Shown: positions 7,509 to 16,162 of the stretch, in pieces
Layout: each line of letters starts with the position of its first letter
Position numbering within the stretch: the stretch's first letter is position 1
NCBI RefSeq assembly: GCF_000377565.1
Contig: NZ_KB898370.1
Location: 62,001 to 126,000, forward strand
Direction of reading: 5' to 3'
Source: Rhizobium sp. 2MFCol3.1
Lineage (GTDB): Bacteria; Pseudomonadota; Alphaproteobacteria; Rhizobiales; Rhizobiaceae
DNA: 64,000 nt
Notes under the pieces: model-generated
The model's database searches: none
What the model saw: the letters and a program-made list of their open reading frames with translations, nothing else
Told to the model about the DNA's origin: nothing
Made by a program: the position numbers and the translations under genes

Positions 7509-8255
7509 TTATGCCTCGCGCTTGGCGAGCAGCATGTAGTTCACGTCCATATCCCGCGACAGGTTCCACTGGTTGGACAGCGGATTGAAGAACACGCCGG
7601 TGCGGTCGATGATCGTCAGGCCATCCGATGTGACAGGCTTTTCGATCTCTTCCGGACGCACCAGCTTCTCATACTGGTGGGTGCCGCGCGGCAGCCAGCG
7701 CAGGACGTTTTCGGCGGCGAAGATGGCCAGCGCCGCGGCCTTCATGGTGCGGTTGATGGTGGCGACGAACATCAGGCCGCCTGGGCGGACCATTTTCGCG
7801 CAGGTGGTCATGAAGAAATCGACGTCGGCGACGTGTTCCACCACTTCCATGTTCAGCACGATATCGAAGGTCTCGCCGGCCTCGGCCAGCTGTTCGGCCG
7901 TCACCGCGCGGTAATCGACCGGCACGCCCGACGCCTTTGCATGGGTCGAGGCGATGCCGATGTTCTTTTCGGACGGGTCGGCGCCGATAACGGTCGCGCC
8001 CATGCGGGCGACCGGCTCCGACAACAGGCCGCCGCCGCAGCCGATATCGAGCACCCGCAGGCCTTCCAGCGGGCGGGCCGAGCGCGGATCGCGGCCGAAG
8101 TTCTCGGCTGCCTTGTCCCTGATATAGGCGAGGCGAACGGGGTTGAACTTGTGCAGCGGCTTGAACTTGCCGGTCGGGCTCCACCACTCGGCGGCCATGG
8201 CCGAAAAGCGGTCCACTTCGCTCTGGTCGATGGTGCTCTTCGCCGCTTCCGTCAT
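7509..8255 (-). CDS. ubiG: Ubiquinone biosynthesis O-methyltransferase
   Basis: UbiG performs both O-methylations in ubiquinone synthesis. The 248-residue product has SAM motif I (VLDIGCGGGLLSEPVARMGA) and the family N-terminus EVDRFSAMAAEWWSPTGKFKPLH. Motif LNMEVVEHVADVDFF and the late ISYNYM-equivalent region SRDMDVNYML also fit. Two start codons lie close together; ATG 8255 (MTEAAKS) is chosen because AGGAG is 7 nt upstream of it but only 1 nt from ATG 8261. A divergent secreted-protein gene begins 181 bp away. Confidence 0.95.
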   Translation of the reverse strand: MTEAAKSTIDQSEVDRFSAMAAEWWSPTGKFKPLHKFNPVRLAYIRDKAAENFGRDPRSARPLEGLRVLDIGCGGGLLSEPVARMGATVIGADPSEKNIGIASTHAKASGVPVDYRAVTAEQLAEAGETFDIVLNMEVVEHVADVDFFMTTCAKMVRPGGLMFVATINRTMKAAALAIFAAENVLRWLPRGTHQYEKLVRPEEIEKPVTSDGLTIIDRTGVFFNPLSNQWNLSRDMDVNYMLLAKREA

Positions 8256-8436
8256 GGTCATGCTCCTTGATTGATCAAGAGTGAAGTCGGACGAACGGTG
8301 CGGGAAGTCAAGAGCCAGAGGCGGTGTCGCGTGGTCGCGGTAGTGCCCGGCTTTCGCGCTTGGCTACTACAAGTGGATAAGGCGACATACATCAACACAT
8401 TGTGATATAGTTAATGTATTGTTGAGGGTAAGGGCG

Positions 8437-9987
8437 ATGTTGCGTGCGCGTAATGCATTGGCCGCCATGCTCGGCCTGTCCATGTGTTTTCCGTTGTGTT
8501 TCCCGTTTCCGGCGTACGCGGAGGTTGCGGTCGGCGAGGCGACTCTCATCAAGACAGAGGTGGCTGGGGGAAACGGGCCTCTGGTGGTCAAGGACCCTGT
8601 TCATCGCGACGAACGCATCCGCACCTCGATCGGCGGGCTTGGTCAATTCGTCTTTAGGGATGGGACCAAGCTTGCCGTCGGCGCCGGGTCGTCGGTGGTG
8701 ATCGACAGCTACGTCTATGACGATGCCAACTCGGTCAAGAAGCTGACGATCAAGGCGGCGAAGGGCACGTTTCGCTGGATCAGCGGCAATTCCTCCTCGT
8801 CGGCCTATTCGATCGTGACGCCAGCCGGAACGATCGGCGTGCGCGGTACGGCGTTCGACGTCTATGTCGCGCCGAACGGCACGACGGCGATGGTGCTTCT
8901 CAACGGCTCGGCGCAGTTTTGCGGCGCCGGTGGATGCAAGCAGCTGCGCGAGCAGTGCGACTGCGTGATCGCCTCGCGCGGCGGCGGCGTGTCGGATCCG
9001 CGCAAGGTCGACGAGACGACATTGCGGACGCTGAGGAACAACAAAGCGCTGCCGTTCCTTTCGGGAAACCAGCAACTGTCGGGCCCGCTCGGCAATATTC
9101 GCACTACTTGCGGCCTGCGCAGCATCCGCGCCGACCGGCAGGATCGGCCGCAAGAAAGCACGCCGGTGCCGACGCTGTTTCCGCCCCGGGAGCCCGTGCC
9201 GCAGCAGGCGCCGCCAAAGACACCGGACCGGCCACAGAAGCCGGACAAACCGCAAAAGCCGGGAAAACCGGATAAACCGGACAAGCCGCATCATCGCCCC
9301 GACAAGCATCACCATGACAGGGACGACAATCATCACCACCATGACCGCGACAATGACCGCGACAGGGATTACGGCCATTGGGGCGGACGCGGAGGGGATC
9401 GCGATGGGCATCACGACCGGGGCAACGACGGCGGTGGCTGGGGTCAGCGCAGCGGGAATCACGACGGCCAAAATGGGCATGGACCGCGCGACGGTTGGAG
9501 TAACCGGCATGAAGGGTCGCGCGATCGTGGTGGCGACAATCACGGTGCGCGGGATCACGCCGATCGCGGCAGTGCCACTCGTGATGGAGGTCGCGATCAT
9601 GCCGATCGAGATCGCGGAAGTCGGGACAATGGCGGCCGGGATCATGGAGGTCGGGATCGTGGGGGCCGTTCCGATGGCGGCAATGGCGAGCGCAACGGGC
9701 ATGGCGGGCATCACGACGGGCCACAGGGTGGTGCTTCGTCGGCGAATGGTGGTCAGACGCAGGCCGGCGGGGCAGAGCCCGCTGCCGGTGATGGTGGCCA
9801 GGGCGGTGCAGGGACCGGGGCTGGCAATGGCGCCGGGAGCGGCGATGGGGCCGGCTCGGGCGGGCATCGTGGCGGCTGGCATGGCCGCAACGGCGACCAA
9901 GGTGGTGGCTGGCAGGGCGGAGGTGGGCGCCATATGCGCGACCGCAGCGGCGGCGGTAATCACGACAACGGTGATAGCGGCGACTAG
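8437..9987 (+). CDS. Secreted FecR-domain protein with Asp/His/Gly/Arg-rich tail
   Basis: The protein has about 516 residues. A signal peptide (cleavage predicted after PAYA) leads into a FecR-like beta-rich domain: FRDGTKLAVGAGSSVVIDSYVYD, IKAAKGTFRWISG and TPAGTIGVRGTAFDVYV. The remainder (from about residue 245) is low complexity: first PQKPDKP-type proline/lysine repeats, then dense His, Asp, Gly and Arg. Such a tail could bind metal ions or interact with anionic polymers; this is inference. It is convergent with a CHASE2-domain cyclase gene, and FecR and CHASE2 proteins are often neighbours. There is no FecI sigma factor here, so classical FecIR signalling is unlikely. ATG 8437 follows GAGGGTAAGGG. 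Confidence 0.82.
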   Translation: MLRARNALAAMLGLSMCFPLCFPFPAYAEVAVGEATLIKTEVAGGNGPLVVKDPVHRDERIRTSIGGLGQFVFRDGTKLAVGAGSSVVIDSYVYDDANSVKKLTIKAAKGTFRWISGNSSSSAYSIVTPAGTIGVRGTAFDVYVAPNGTTAMVLLNGSAQFCGAGGCKQLREQCDCVIASRGGGVSDPRKVDETTLRTLRNNKALPFLSGNQQLSGPLGNIRTTCGLRSIRADRQDRPQESTPVPTLFPPREPVPQQAPPKTPDRPQKPDKPQKPGKPDKPDKPHHRPDKHHHDRDDNHHHHDRDNDRDRDYGHWGGRGGDRDGHHDRGNDGGGWGQRSGNHDGQNGHGPRDGWSNRHEGSRDRGGDNHGARDHADRGSATRDGGRDHADRDRGSRDNGGRDHGGRDRGGRSDGGNGERNGHGGHHDGPQGGASSANGGQTQAGGAEPAAGDGGQGGAGTGAGNGAGSGDGAGSGGHRGGWHGRNGDQGGGWQGGGGRHMRDRSGGGNHDNGDSGD

Positions 9988-10015
9988 GCCGAGTTCTTCC
10001 TGACAATTGCGATCT

Positions 10016-12196
10016 TCACGACGCCTGCTCCGATAGCGGGGCGGGGTCTTCGGTCGGTGTTTCCCTGAAATGATCGCCGCGGCGGGCGAGGCGGCGGTAG
10101 AATTCCGGCAGTGTTGCCGGGTAGGGCTGCGCCCGCTGCCGGACACGGGCGAGCAGCTTGCGGCTGTCCGTTGAGCGGGTGGCGAAGGCTTCGACCAAGG
10201 CCTGATGCGCGGTCTCAAGCAGCGCGAAGGTCGCGGACAGGCCGACGGTCTCGTCGCCCAGCGTGGCGTAGAGCCGGGTGCGGGTGCTCTTGCCCTTGAG
10301 GCCGAGCGAGCCGGCATCGAGCAAGGCGAAGTGCGGCAGGGCTGCGGCTGTCGTCTCGGACACCAGGATATCGAAGCCGACTTCCTTGCAGCAGCCCTCG
10401 ATGCGGGCCGAGACATTCACCGCGTCGCCGACGGCGGAATAATTGAAGCGGCTTTCGGCGCCCATGTTGCCGACGCAGGCGAGCCCCGTGTGGATGCCGA
10501 TGCCGATCCCCACCTGGTATTCGTCGCCGAAGCCGAAGGCGTCGGTCGCGTTCAGCGTCGCCAGCGTCTCGCGCATGGCAATGGCGGCGCGCACGGCCTT
10601 GACGGGATGGTCGGCGACATCGACGGGCGCGTTCCAGAAGGCCATGATGCTGTCGCCGATGAACTTGTCGAGCGTGCCCTCATTGGCCACCACATGGCGG
10701 CTCAGCGCATCGAGCAGCGTGTTGAGGAAGCGGACGACCTCGGCCGGCTGCAGGCGCTCGCTCAGCGTCGTGAACCCCCTGACGTCGACGAACATGACCG
10801 TCAGCTCGCGATCGTCGCCACCGAGGCGCAGCGCATCCGGATTGTGCTCGATGCGGTGGAGCAGCGAGGGCGATAGATATTGGCCGAATGCCTTGCGCAC
10901 CTCGCGCCGCTCGCGGTCGATGACCAGGATGCGGAAGGAGGTGGCGGCGAAATGGATGATCGACGCGGCGACGATCGGGGCGAGCGGATCGAACAGCAGA
11001 CCCCATCGGGAAAAGGCGAACCACGAGCTCGCGAAGGCGAGCGCGGTGACGATCAGGCCCCAGGCGAGGCCGACGGCGGGGCTGACGAAGGTGGTGACGA
11101 TGACGAGGCAGGTGCCAAACACCGCGATCAGCAGGATCTCCATGCCATCGGCCCAATCCGGCCGCGAGAGGAAGTGGCCAGAGAGTATCTGCTCGACGGT
11201 CTGCGCATGGATGGAGACGCCGGGCACGTTTTCGCCGAGCGCGGTGGTGCGGATATCCTGCAGGCCGGCAGACGAGGTGCCGACGAAGAGGATGCTGCCC
11301 TGCACGGCTGCGGCGACTTCGGGCGCGGGCCCGTCGGGCGCCAGCACCTTGCCGGCGGAGATGTAGCGATCGGCGATATCGGGGCTGGTGTAGAGCCAGA
11401 GCTCGCCGGACGAGGTGACGGGCACGACGAAGTCGCCGACCTTGATCGAGGTCAGCGTGTCGGGGATATCGGGGGCGGCCGCGACGATATAGGTCGAGGC
11501 GCCCTGGGCGACGCGAAGCGCTTCCAGCGCGAGGTTGGGATAGAGCTGCTGACCATCGCTGAGCAGCAGCGGCACGCGGCGGACTGTTGCGGAATAGGTG
11601 CCGGGGTTGAGGCTGATATGGCCGAGGCCGGTGGCGTTGATCTGCAATTGCGGGCGCACCGGCGTTGCCGCCGTCATGCGCGGTGGAGCGTTGAACGGGC
11701 TCTCGCCGGTAAAGGCGAAGCCCGCTTTGACGGGCGGCTTGTAGCTGCCGTCCATGGAGAGGCCGAAGCCGAGGACCACGGGCTTGTCGGCGATGGCTTG
11801 CGCGAACAGCTGGTCGTTATCTGGTAGGCGGCTAAGAAGCGTCGGATCAATGCCGGCGACATCGCGCATGATGGAGCGCGGCGACAGGCGGTCGGCCTCG
11901 GCGAAGAGCACGTCGAAGGCGATGGCCGCCGCTCCCATGTCGGACAGGCGCTGCACCAGAAGCGCCAGCCGGTCGCGCGGCCATGGCCACTGGCCGAATT
12001 CCCTGAGCGACGCCTCGTCGATATCGATGACGCGGACCGGTGTGTTTTCGAACTTGCGCGGGGTGATGCGCTGGTATTCGTCGAAGGTGATGTCGCGGAT
12101 CTGGCGCAAGAGCGGCGGATCGGTGGCGCGCAGCAGCGTGAAGCTCGCGACGAGCGCAAGGCCGAGAACCACGCCGATTTTCTGCATGCGTGTCAT
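10016..12196 (-). CDS. CHASE2-domain adenylate/guanylate cyclase
   Basis: The 726-residue membrane protein has an N-terminal hydrophobic anchor (residues 7-22) and a CHASE2 sensor (about 30-340, with VRVIDIDEASLREFGQWPWPR and AAIAFDVLFAEAD). Three transmembrane helices follow (about 352-425), then a class III cyclase catalytic domain. Metal-binding aspartates lie in VDVRGF (D471) and FIGDSIMAFW (D515), with Lys511 in the purine-specifying position, which favours ATP. The late motif VGDAVNVSARIE carries the Asn/Arg transition-state pair. It should make cAMP in the cytoplasm in response to a periplasmic signal. Its 3' end converges on the FecR-domain gene 28 bp away. Confidence 0.93.
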   Translation of the reverse strand: MTRMQKIGVVLGLALVASFTLLRATDPPLLRQIRDITFDEYQRITPRKFENTPVRVIDIDEASLREFGQWPWPRDRLALLVQRLSDMGAAAIAFDVLFAEADRLSPRSIMRDVAGIDPTLLSRLPDNDQLFAQAIADKPVVLGFGLSMDGSYKPPVKAGFAFTGESPFNAPPRMTAATPVRPQLQINATGLGHISLNPGTYSATVRRVPLLLSDGQQLYPNLALEALRVAQGASTYIVAAAPDIPDTLTSIKVGDFVVPVTSSGELWLYTSPDIADRYISAGKVLAPDGPAPEVAAAVQGSILFVGTSSAGLQDIRTTALGENVPGVSIHAQTVEQILSGHFLSRPDWADGMEILLIAVFGTCLVIVTTFVSPAVGLAWGLIVTALAFASSWFAFSRWGLLFDPLAPIVAASIIHFAATSFRILVIDRERREVRKAFGQYLSPSLLHRIEHNPDALRLGGDDRELTVMFVDVRGFTTLSERLQPAEVVRFLNTLLDALSRHVVANEGTLDKFIGDSIMAFWNAPVDVADHPVKAVRAAIAMRETLATLNATDAFGFGDEYQVGIGIGIHTGLACVGNMGAESRFNYSAVGDAVNVSARIEGCCKEVGFDILVSETTAAALPHFALLDAGSLGLKGKSTRTRLYATLGDETVGLSATFALLETAHQALVEAFATRSTDSRKLLARVRQRAQPYPATLPEFYRRLARRGDHFRETPTEDPAPLSEQAS

Positions 12197-12305
12197 GATC
12201 GGCCGGCCCCCGAGCCTGCAACCGCTTCACACTTTCGCGCGACATGCTCTAGGCTGCCCGTTTCCTGGGCGTGACGCAACTGCGTCTTTCGGGCGTTCGG
12301 CGTTG

Positions 12306-12677
12306 CTAGAGTTCAGTGCATGTCAGCTCGACCGCGCCGGAGTTGTTCCAGTACATGATGGGAATGTCATTGGCGCAGCAGTAGAGGACGCCGGTTTTCG
12401 GCGCAGTCCAGGACGGATAGGACGCGCCGATCAGAAACGCCGTATCCGTGTCCTGATCGATTGATCCGATGAGGGCAAACCACTGCGCCTTGGGCATGGT
12501 TCTCAATCCGGCAAACGGTCGCAGCCACGTCCGGTCGTAGCCGTTCGCGTCCTCATTGATCTTCCAATCTTGCCATCGGCCCGATGCCGTGAAGGCGTAG
12601 GTCGCGCCCTGCTTGACATCGCAGACGCGCGTCCAGCGTTCTCTGGCCGGTATGGATTTCGTTATTGTGAATGGCAT
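12306..12677 (-). CDS. Small LecA (PA-IL)-like lectin-fold protein
   Basis: The 123-residue protein has no signal peptide. Its C-terminal half resembles Pseudomonas LecA (PA-IL galactose lectin): an early YAFTASGRWQDW strand, FALIGSI, then LYCCANDIPIMYWNNSG, comparable with LecA YNDVPGTYGNNSG. In LecA the Asp, Thr and two Asn of this loop bind calcium and sugar; here the Asp and both Asn are present and the Thr is Met. Carbohydrate binding is therefore plausible but unproven. The start is well supported by GGGGAGA about 8 nt upstream. It lies upstream of, and in the same direction as, the CHASE2 cyclase gene. Confidence 0.72.
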   Translation of the reverse strand: MPFTITKSIPARERWTRVCDVKQGATYAFTASGRWQDWKINEDANGYDRTWLRPFAGLRTMPKAQWFALIGSIDQDTDTAFLIGASYPSWTAPKTGVLYCCANDIPIMYWNNSGAVELTCTEL

Positions 12678-12786
12678 GATGACATCTCCCCACGATGCGC
12701 AGCCGCAAGCGGGAAGATTAGTTGCATTTTACAGTGTTGCAACAAATAATTGTGATGGCGTTCAGCTCGCCATCATTGCGCGATGC

Positions 12787-12993
12787 TCAGCCCTGCGGCA
12801 TCGCGTCGTTCTTGCTTGAGGCCGCATGGGCTTCGAGTATTGCCGCCGCGATCACCTTGCGCAGTTCGTAGACCAGCGATCTGGAGCGCTTGCGATCCAG
12901 GTCCTGCGCCGCCTTCGCAAGGTTAAGTCCCTCGTTCAACACAATGTGATGGGCGCGGGCCAGTGCCCAGGTTTCGATATCAAGATTTCCCAT
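12787..12993 (-). CDS. Hypothetical small protein
   Basis: A 68-residue mainly helical protein, MGNLDIETWALARAHHIV..., with a basic centre (LDRKRSRSLVYELRKV) and no membrane segment or signal. The start at 12993 has GGAG with normal spacing. I do not recognise the family. The basic helix could contact nucleic acid or another protein, but nothing in the sequence establishes this. It is on the same strand as the LecA-like gene 109 bp downstream. Confidence 0.5.
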   Translation of the reverse strand: MGNLDIETWALARAHHIVLNEGLNLAKAAQDLDRKRSRSLVYELRKVIAAAILEAHAASSKNDAMPQG

Positions 12994-13217
12994 TCGGAAT
13001 CTCCGCCAAATCATTCAGCATCAAAGACATTCGCGAATCAATCTACGCCGCATACTTACGATTGAAGAAGAATCACAGTTACCTATGCTTGGAAATATAC
13101 GCGACACCCGAATTCTAGTGGTGTGACAAAATTGTTTCGCCGTGGCAGCGGGTGTGCCGCGCCACGGTTGTGCCTATGCCCAATCGATATCAGTGCAGGT
13201 TGATCGCTGTCGGATCG

Positions 13218-14381
13218 TCAGTCGTTGGCGGCCATCATCCGGTCGCTGGGGCGTCCCGAGGACCAGCGCATCCATTGATCCGGGCTGCCGTTGAAGACGT
13301 TGAGGTCGATCCTGCCTTCGACGCCGTGCGACAGGCCCGAGCCGGAATACTGCCAGAAGAGCCACTTGCGACCAGGATAGCGCTTGGACGGATGGGCGGC
13401 GACGGAGCGCAGCCAGAAGGGATAGTTCTGGAAGGCGCCCTGCAGGTTGTCGGCGTAGAAGTCTGGCGCCGTGTAGATCACCGGACGCTTGCCGTAGTAG
13501 CGCTCGAGCTTGTCCATGAAGACCTGCATTTTCTCGAGCACGTTTTCGGTCGAGGGGCGACGCTTGCAGGCGGATTCGCCGTTCCACTCGACGTCGATGA
13601 CGGGCGGAAGCGCATCGGGATCGCGCGGCACGTTGCGGATGAACCAGTCCGCCTGCTCGCCGGCGGTGCGGCACCAGTAGAAGAAGTGATAGGCGCCGCG
13701 CTTCAGGCCGGCTTCCTTGGCCTTGCGCCAGTTGGTGCGGAACATCGGATCGAGATGGTCGCCGCCGTCTGTCGCCTTGATGTAGGCGAAGTTGGCGCCC
13801 TGGGTGCGCAGTCTTGGCCAGTCGATATCGCCCTGCCAGCGCGAGACGTCGACGCCGTGAACGGCGAGCTTGTGCGGCGAGGAGCGGCCGAAGTTGATCG
13901 GCTTGGCGTCGCGGAACTGGCGGCTGTAGAGTTTGCTGCGGGTGCGCGGCTGCGCCGTCTCTTCCATATCGGGAAGATCGGGGCGCTGCATGATCGGGGC
14001 GACGACCGGCGTGACAACGGGCGGACGCGCCGGCGGCGTCATCATCGCGACCTCCGTAGCTGCCATCGGGCGCTCGGCGGGAAGCGGTGCGCCGACAGCG
14101 CGGTCGGCGGACTCGAAGGCCTTCGATTCCGGGATCGGGCCGGCCCATGCCAGCACTTCCTGGTGCGGTGCGGCCTGCCCGGCTGACATGCCGACATTCG
14201 ACGCCGGAACGGGTGCTGATGGAACGGCCGCGGGCGGGGCCACCGAGCTTGTCGTTTCCCGTGAGGGAGCGGCTGATGCCAGCACGTCGGGGCCAGACGT
14301 CGACGTGCAACCCGCAAGGGTCAGACAGGCAAGGAAGATTGCTGGCACAGCCGAAAAACGCATTGGGAACCCGTTACTCAT
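13218..14381 (-). CDS. GH25 lysozyme-family lipoprotein (N-acetylmuramidase)
   Basis: The 387-residue product has a lipoprotein signal peptide ending in the lipobox LAGC (FSAVPAIFLACLTLAGC), then a Pro/Ala-rich linker of about 140 residues. The C-terminal glycoside hydrolase family 25 domain begins VHGVDVSRWQGDIDW and contains PPVIDVEW, whose Asp and Glu are the catalytic acids, and ends near WLFWQYSGSG. GH25 enzymes cut the N-acetylmuramic acid beta-1,4 linkage of peptidoglycan. As a lipoprotein it would act in the periplasm on cell-wall remodelling. ATG 14381 and ATG 14363 (MRFSAVPA) are both possible starts; the latter gives the more compact signal peptide. Confidence 0.9.
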   Translation of the reverse strand: MSNGFPMRFSAVPAIFLACLTLAGCTSTSGPDVLASAAPSRETTSSVAPPAAVPSAPVPASNVGMSAGQAAPHQEVLAWAGPIPESKAFESADRAVGAPLPAERPMAATEVAMMTPPARPPVVTPVVAPIMQRPDLPDMEETAQPRTRSKLYSRQFRDAKPINFGRSSPHKLAVHGVDVSRWQGDIDWPRLRTQGANFAYIKATDGGDHLDPMFRTNWRKAKEAGLKRGAYHFFYWCRTAGEQADWFIRNVPRDPDALPPVIDVEWNGESACKRRPSTENVLEKMQVFMDKLERYYGKRPVIYTAPDFYADNLQGAFQNYPFWLRSVAAHPSKRYPGRKWLFWQYSGSGLSHGVEGRIDLNVFNGSPDQWMRWSSGRPSDRMMAAND

Positions 14382-14796
14382 TACAGGCCGGACGCCGAAC
14401 TCAGGTGGCGCCAGGAACATCAAAGGGTATTGCTAACGGGAAATTACCAAAAAAAGCTGAATCTAATCTTTACGCCGAAAAATGTGCGGGGACGGGGCAG
14501 CGCGCTTTGGTGGCCCAGCGCCTCGCGGGATTGTCATAGTCATGTCACATGCGGTTCGGCGCTGGCCCGCGCGGCCTGCAAATTACACGCGCAATTGAGG
14601 CTGTCATTCTCCTTTCCCCACCTTGCCACCCCCTCACAAACTCGTTAAGAGACGCCGCAACTTGGGCCCTTGGGCGCAGGGCTTTAGAAGGGTTCCAGAA
14701 CCTCCCAATTCCGGCTCTTCGGCCCGTGGCTTCCAAGGCTTCGTCGTGCCGGGTCTGGCGTTCGTCTCTCCCGGCGGTTTGCTGTGGTAGAGGCTT
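14382..14796. other. Divergent intergenic region GH25 / lysC
   Basis: No credible gene in 415 bp. The half nearest lysC is T/C-rich. A 6-bp stem, GCCGGG (14748-14753) with CCCGGC (14770-14775), lies just ahead of the lysC start and could form in its leader. I see no lysine riboswitch core or leader peptide. Promoters for both divergent genes must lie here, but no hexamer pair was convincing. Confidence 0.5.
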
Positions 14797-16071
14797 ATGG
14801 CACGCATCGTAATGAAGTTCGGCGGAACATCCGTCGCTGACCTGGACCGTATCAAGAACGTTGCCCGCCACGTCAAACGCGAGGTCGATGCCGGCCATGA
14901 AGTGGCCGTCGTCGTTTCCGCCATGTCGGGCAAGACAAACGAGCTGGTCGGTTGGGTGCAGAACACGCCGAAGGTCGTCGGCGCAAGCTCGCCTTTCTAT
15001 GATGCCCGCGAATATGACGCCATCGTCGCTTCCGGCGAGCAGGTCACATCCGGTCTTCTGGCGATCGCGCTGCAGGCCATGGACGTCAACGCCCGCTCCT
15101 GGCAGGGCTGGCAGATCCCGATCCGCACCGACAACGCGCATGGCGCCGCCCGTATCCTCGAGATCGACGGCTCGGAAATGATCAAGCGCATGGGCGAGGG
15201 CCAGGTGGCCGTCGTCGCCGGCTTCCAGGGTCTCGGCCCCGACAACCGCATCGCGACGCTCGGCCGTGGCGGTTCGGATACGTCGGCGGTCGCAATCGCC
15301 GCCGCCGTCAAGGCTGATCGCTGCGACATCTATACCGACGTCGACGGCGTCTACACGACCGATCCGCGCATCGTGCCGCAGGCGCGCCGCCTGAAGAAGA
15401 TCGCGTTCGAGGAAATGCTCGAAATGGCATCGCTCGGCGCCAAGGTGCTGCAGGTTCGCTCGGTCGAGCTTGCCATGGTGCACAAGGTGCGCACCTTCGT
15501 GCGTTCGTCTTTTGAAGATCCCGATGCTCCGGGCATGGGTGATTTCTTGAATCCGCCCGGAACGCTGATTTGTGACGAGGAAGAAATCGTGGAACAGGAA
15601 GTAGTCACCGGCATCGCCTATGCCAAGGATGAAGCGCAGATCTCGCTTCGTCGTCTCGCCGACCGTCCGGGCGTCTCCGCCGCGATCTTCGGACCGCTGG
15701 CCGAGAACCACATCAATGTCGACATGATCGTCCAGAACATCTCGGAAGATGGCTCGAAGACCGACATGACCTTCACCGTGCCGTCGGGCGACGTGGACAA
15801 GGCCATCAAGGTGCTCGGCGAGCACAAGGATACGATCGGTTACGACGTCGTGCAGAACGAATCGGGCCTGGTGAAGGTGTCGGTCATCGGCATCGGCATG
15901 CGCAGCCACGCCGGCGTCGCGGCGACCGCTTTCAAGGCACTTGCCGATAAAGGCATCAACATCAAGGCGATCACCACCTCGGAAATCAAGATTTCCATCC
16001 TGATTGATGGTCCTTATGCGGAACTCGCTGTCAGGACTTTGCATTCCTGCTACGGTCTGGATAAGAATTGA
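14797..16071 (+). CDS. lysC: Aspartate kinase
   Basis: LysC phosphorylates aspartate in the first step toward lysine, threonine, methionine and diaminopimelate. The 424-residue protein starts with the kinase signature MARIVMKFGGTSVADLDRI; the catalytic domain runs to about residue 245 (with GRGGSDTSAVAIAAA and the aspartate-binding TDVDGVYTTDPR). Two C-terminal ACT domains follow, the usual site of feedback inhibition by lysine and threonine (GVSAAIFGPLAENHINVDMIVQN contacts effectors in relatives). It is a monofunctional enzyme without a homoserine dehydrogenase domain. ptsP lies 91 bp downstream on the same strand. Confidence 0.97.
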   Translation: MARIVMKFGGTSVADLDRIKNVARHVKREVDAGHEVAVVVSAMSGKTNELVGWVQNTPKVVGASSPFYDAREYDAIVASGEQVTSGLLAIALQAMDVNARSWQGWQIPIRTDNAHGAARILEIDGSEMIKRMGEGQVAVVAGFQGLGPDNRIATLGRGGSDTSAVAIAAAVKADRCDIYTDVDGVYTTDPRIVPQARRLKKIAFEEMLEMASLGAKVLQVRSVELAMVHKVRTFVRSSFEDPDAPGMGDFLNPPGTLICDEEEIVEQEVVTGIAYAKDEAQISLRRLADRPGVSAAIFGPLAENHINVDMIVQNISEDGSKTDMTFTVPSGDVDKAIKVLGEHKDTIGYDVVQNESGLVKVSVIGIGMRSHAGVAATAFKALADKGINIKAITTSEIKISILIDGPYAELAVRTLHSCYGLDKN

Positions 16072-16162
16072 TTCCCAGCAGGGCCGCCGCGCGTACAAGT
16101 TGATTAGTGGCGCGGCGATCTGCCGGGCCACTTTGCCTTCTGTTTTTGGAGCTTGAGACGCA

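Noticed and set aside
8392..10416. Long minus-strand open frame (about 670 codons) opposite the FecR-domain gene
   Set aside because: It is antisense to a gene with a signal peptide and a recognised domain. Its product is compositionally skewed by the high-GC, low-complexity plus-strand coding sequence, and it runs into the cyclase gene.
14424..14796. Lysine riboswitch or leader-peptide attenuator ahead of lysC
   Set aside because: No lysine-riboswitch core and no short reading frame rich in Lys codons; only a weak 6-bp stem was seen.
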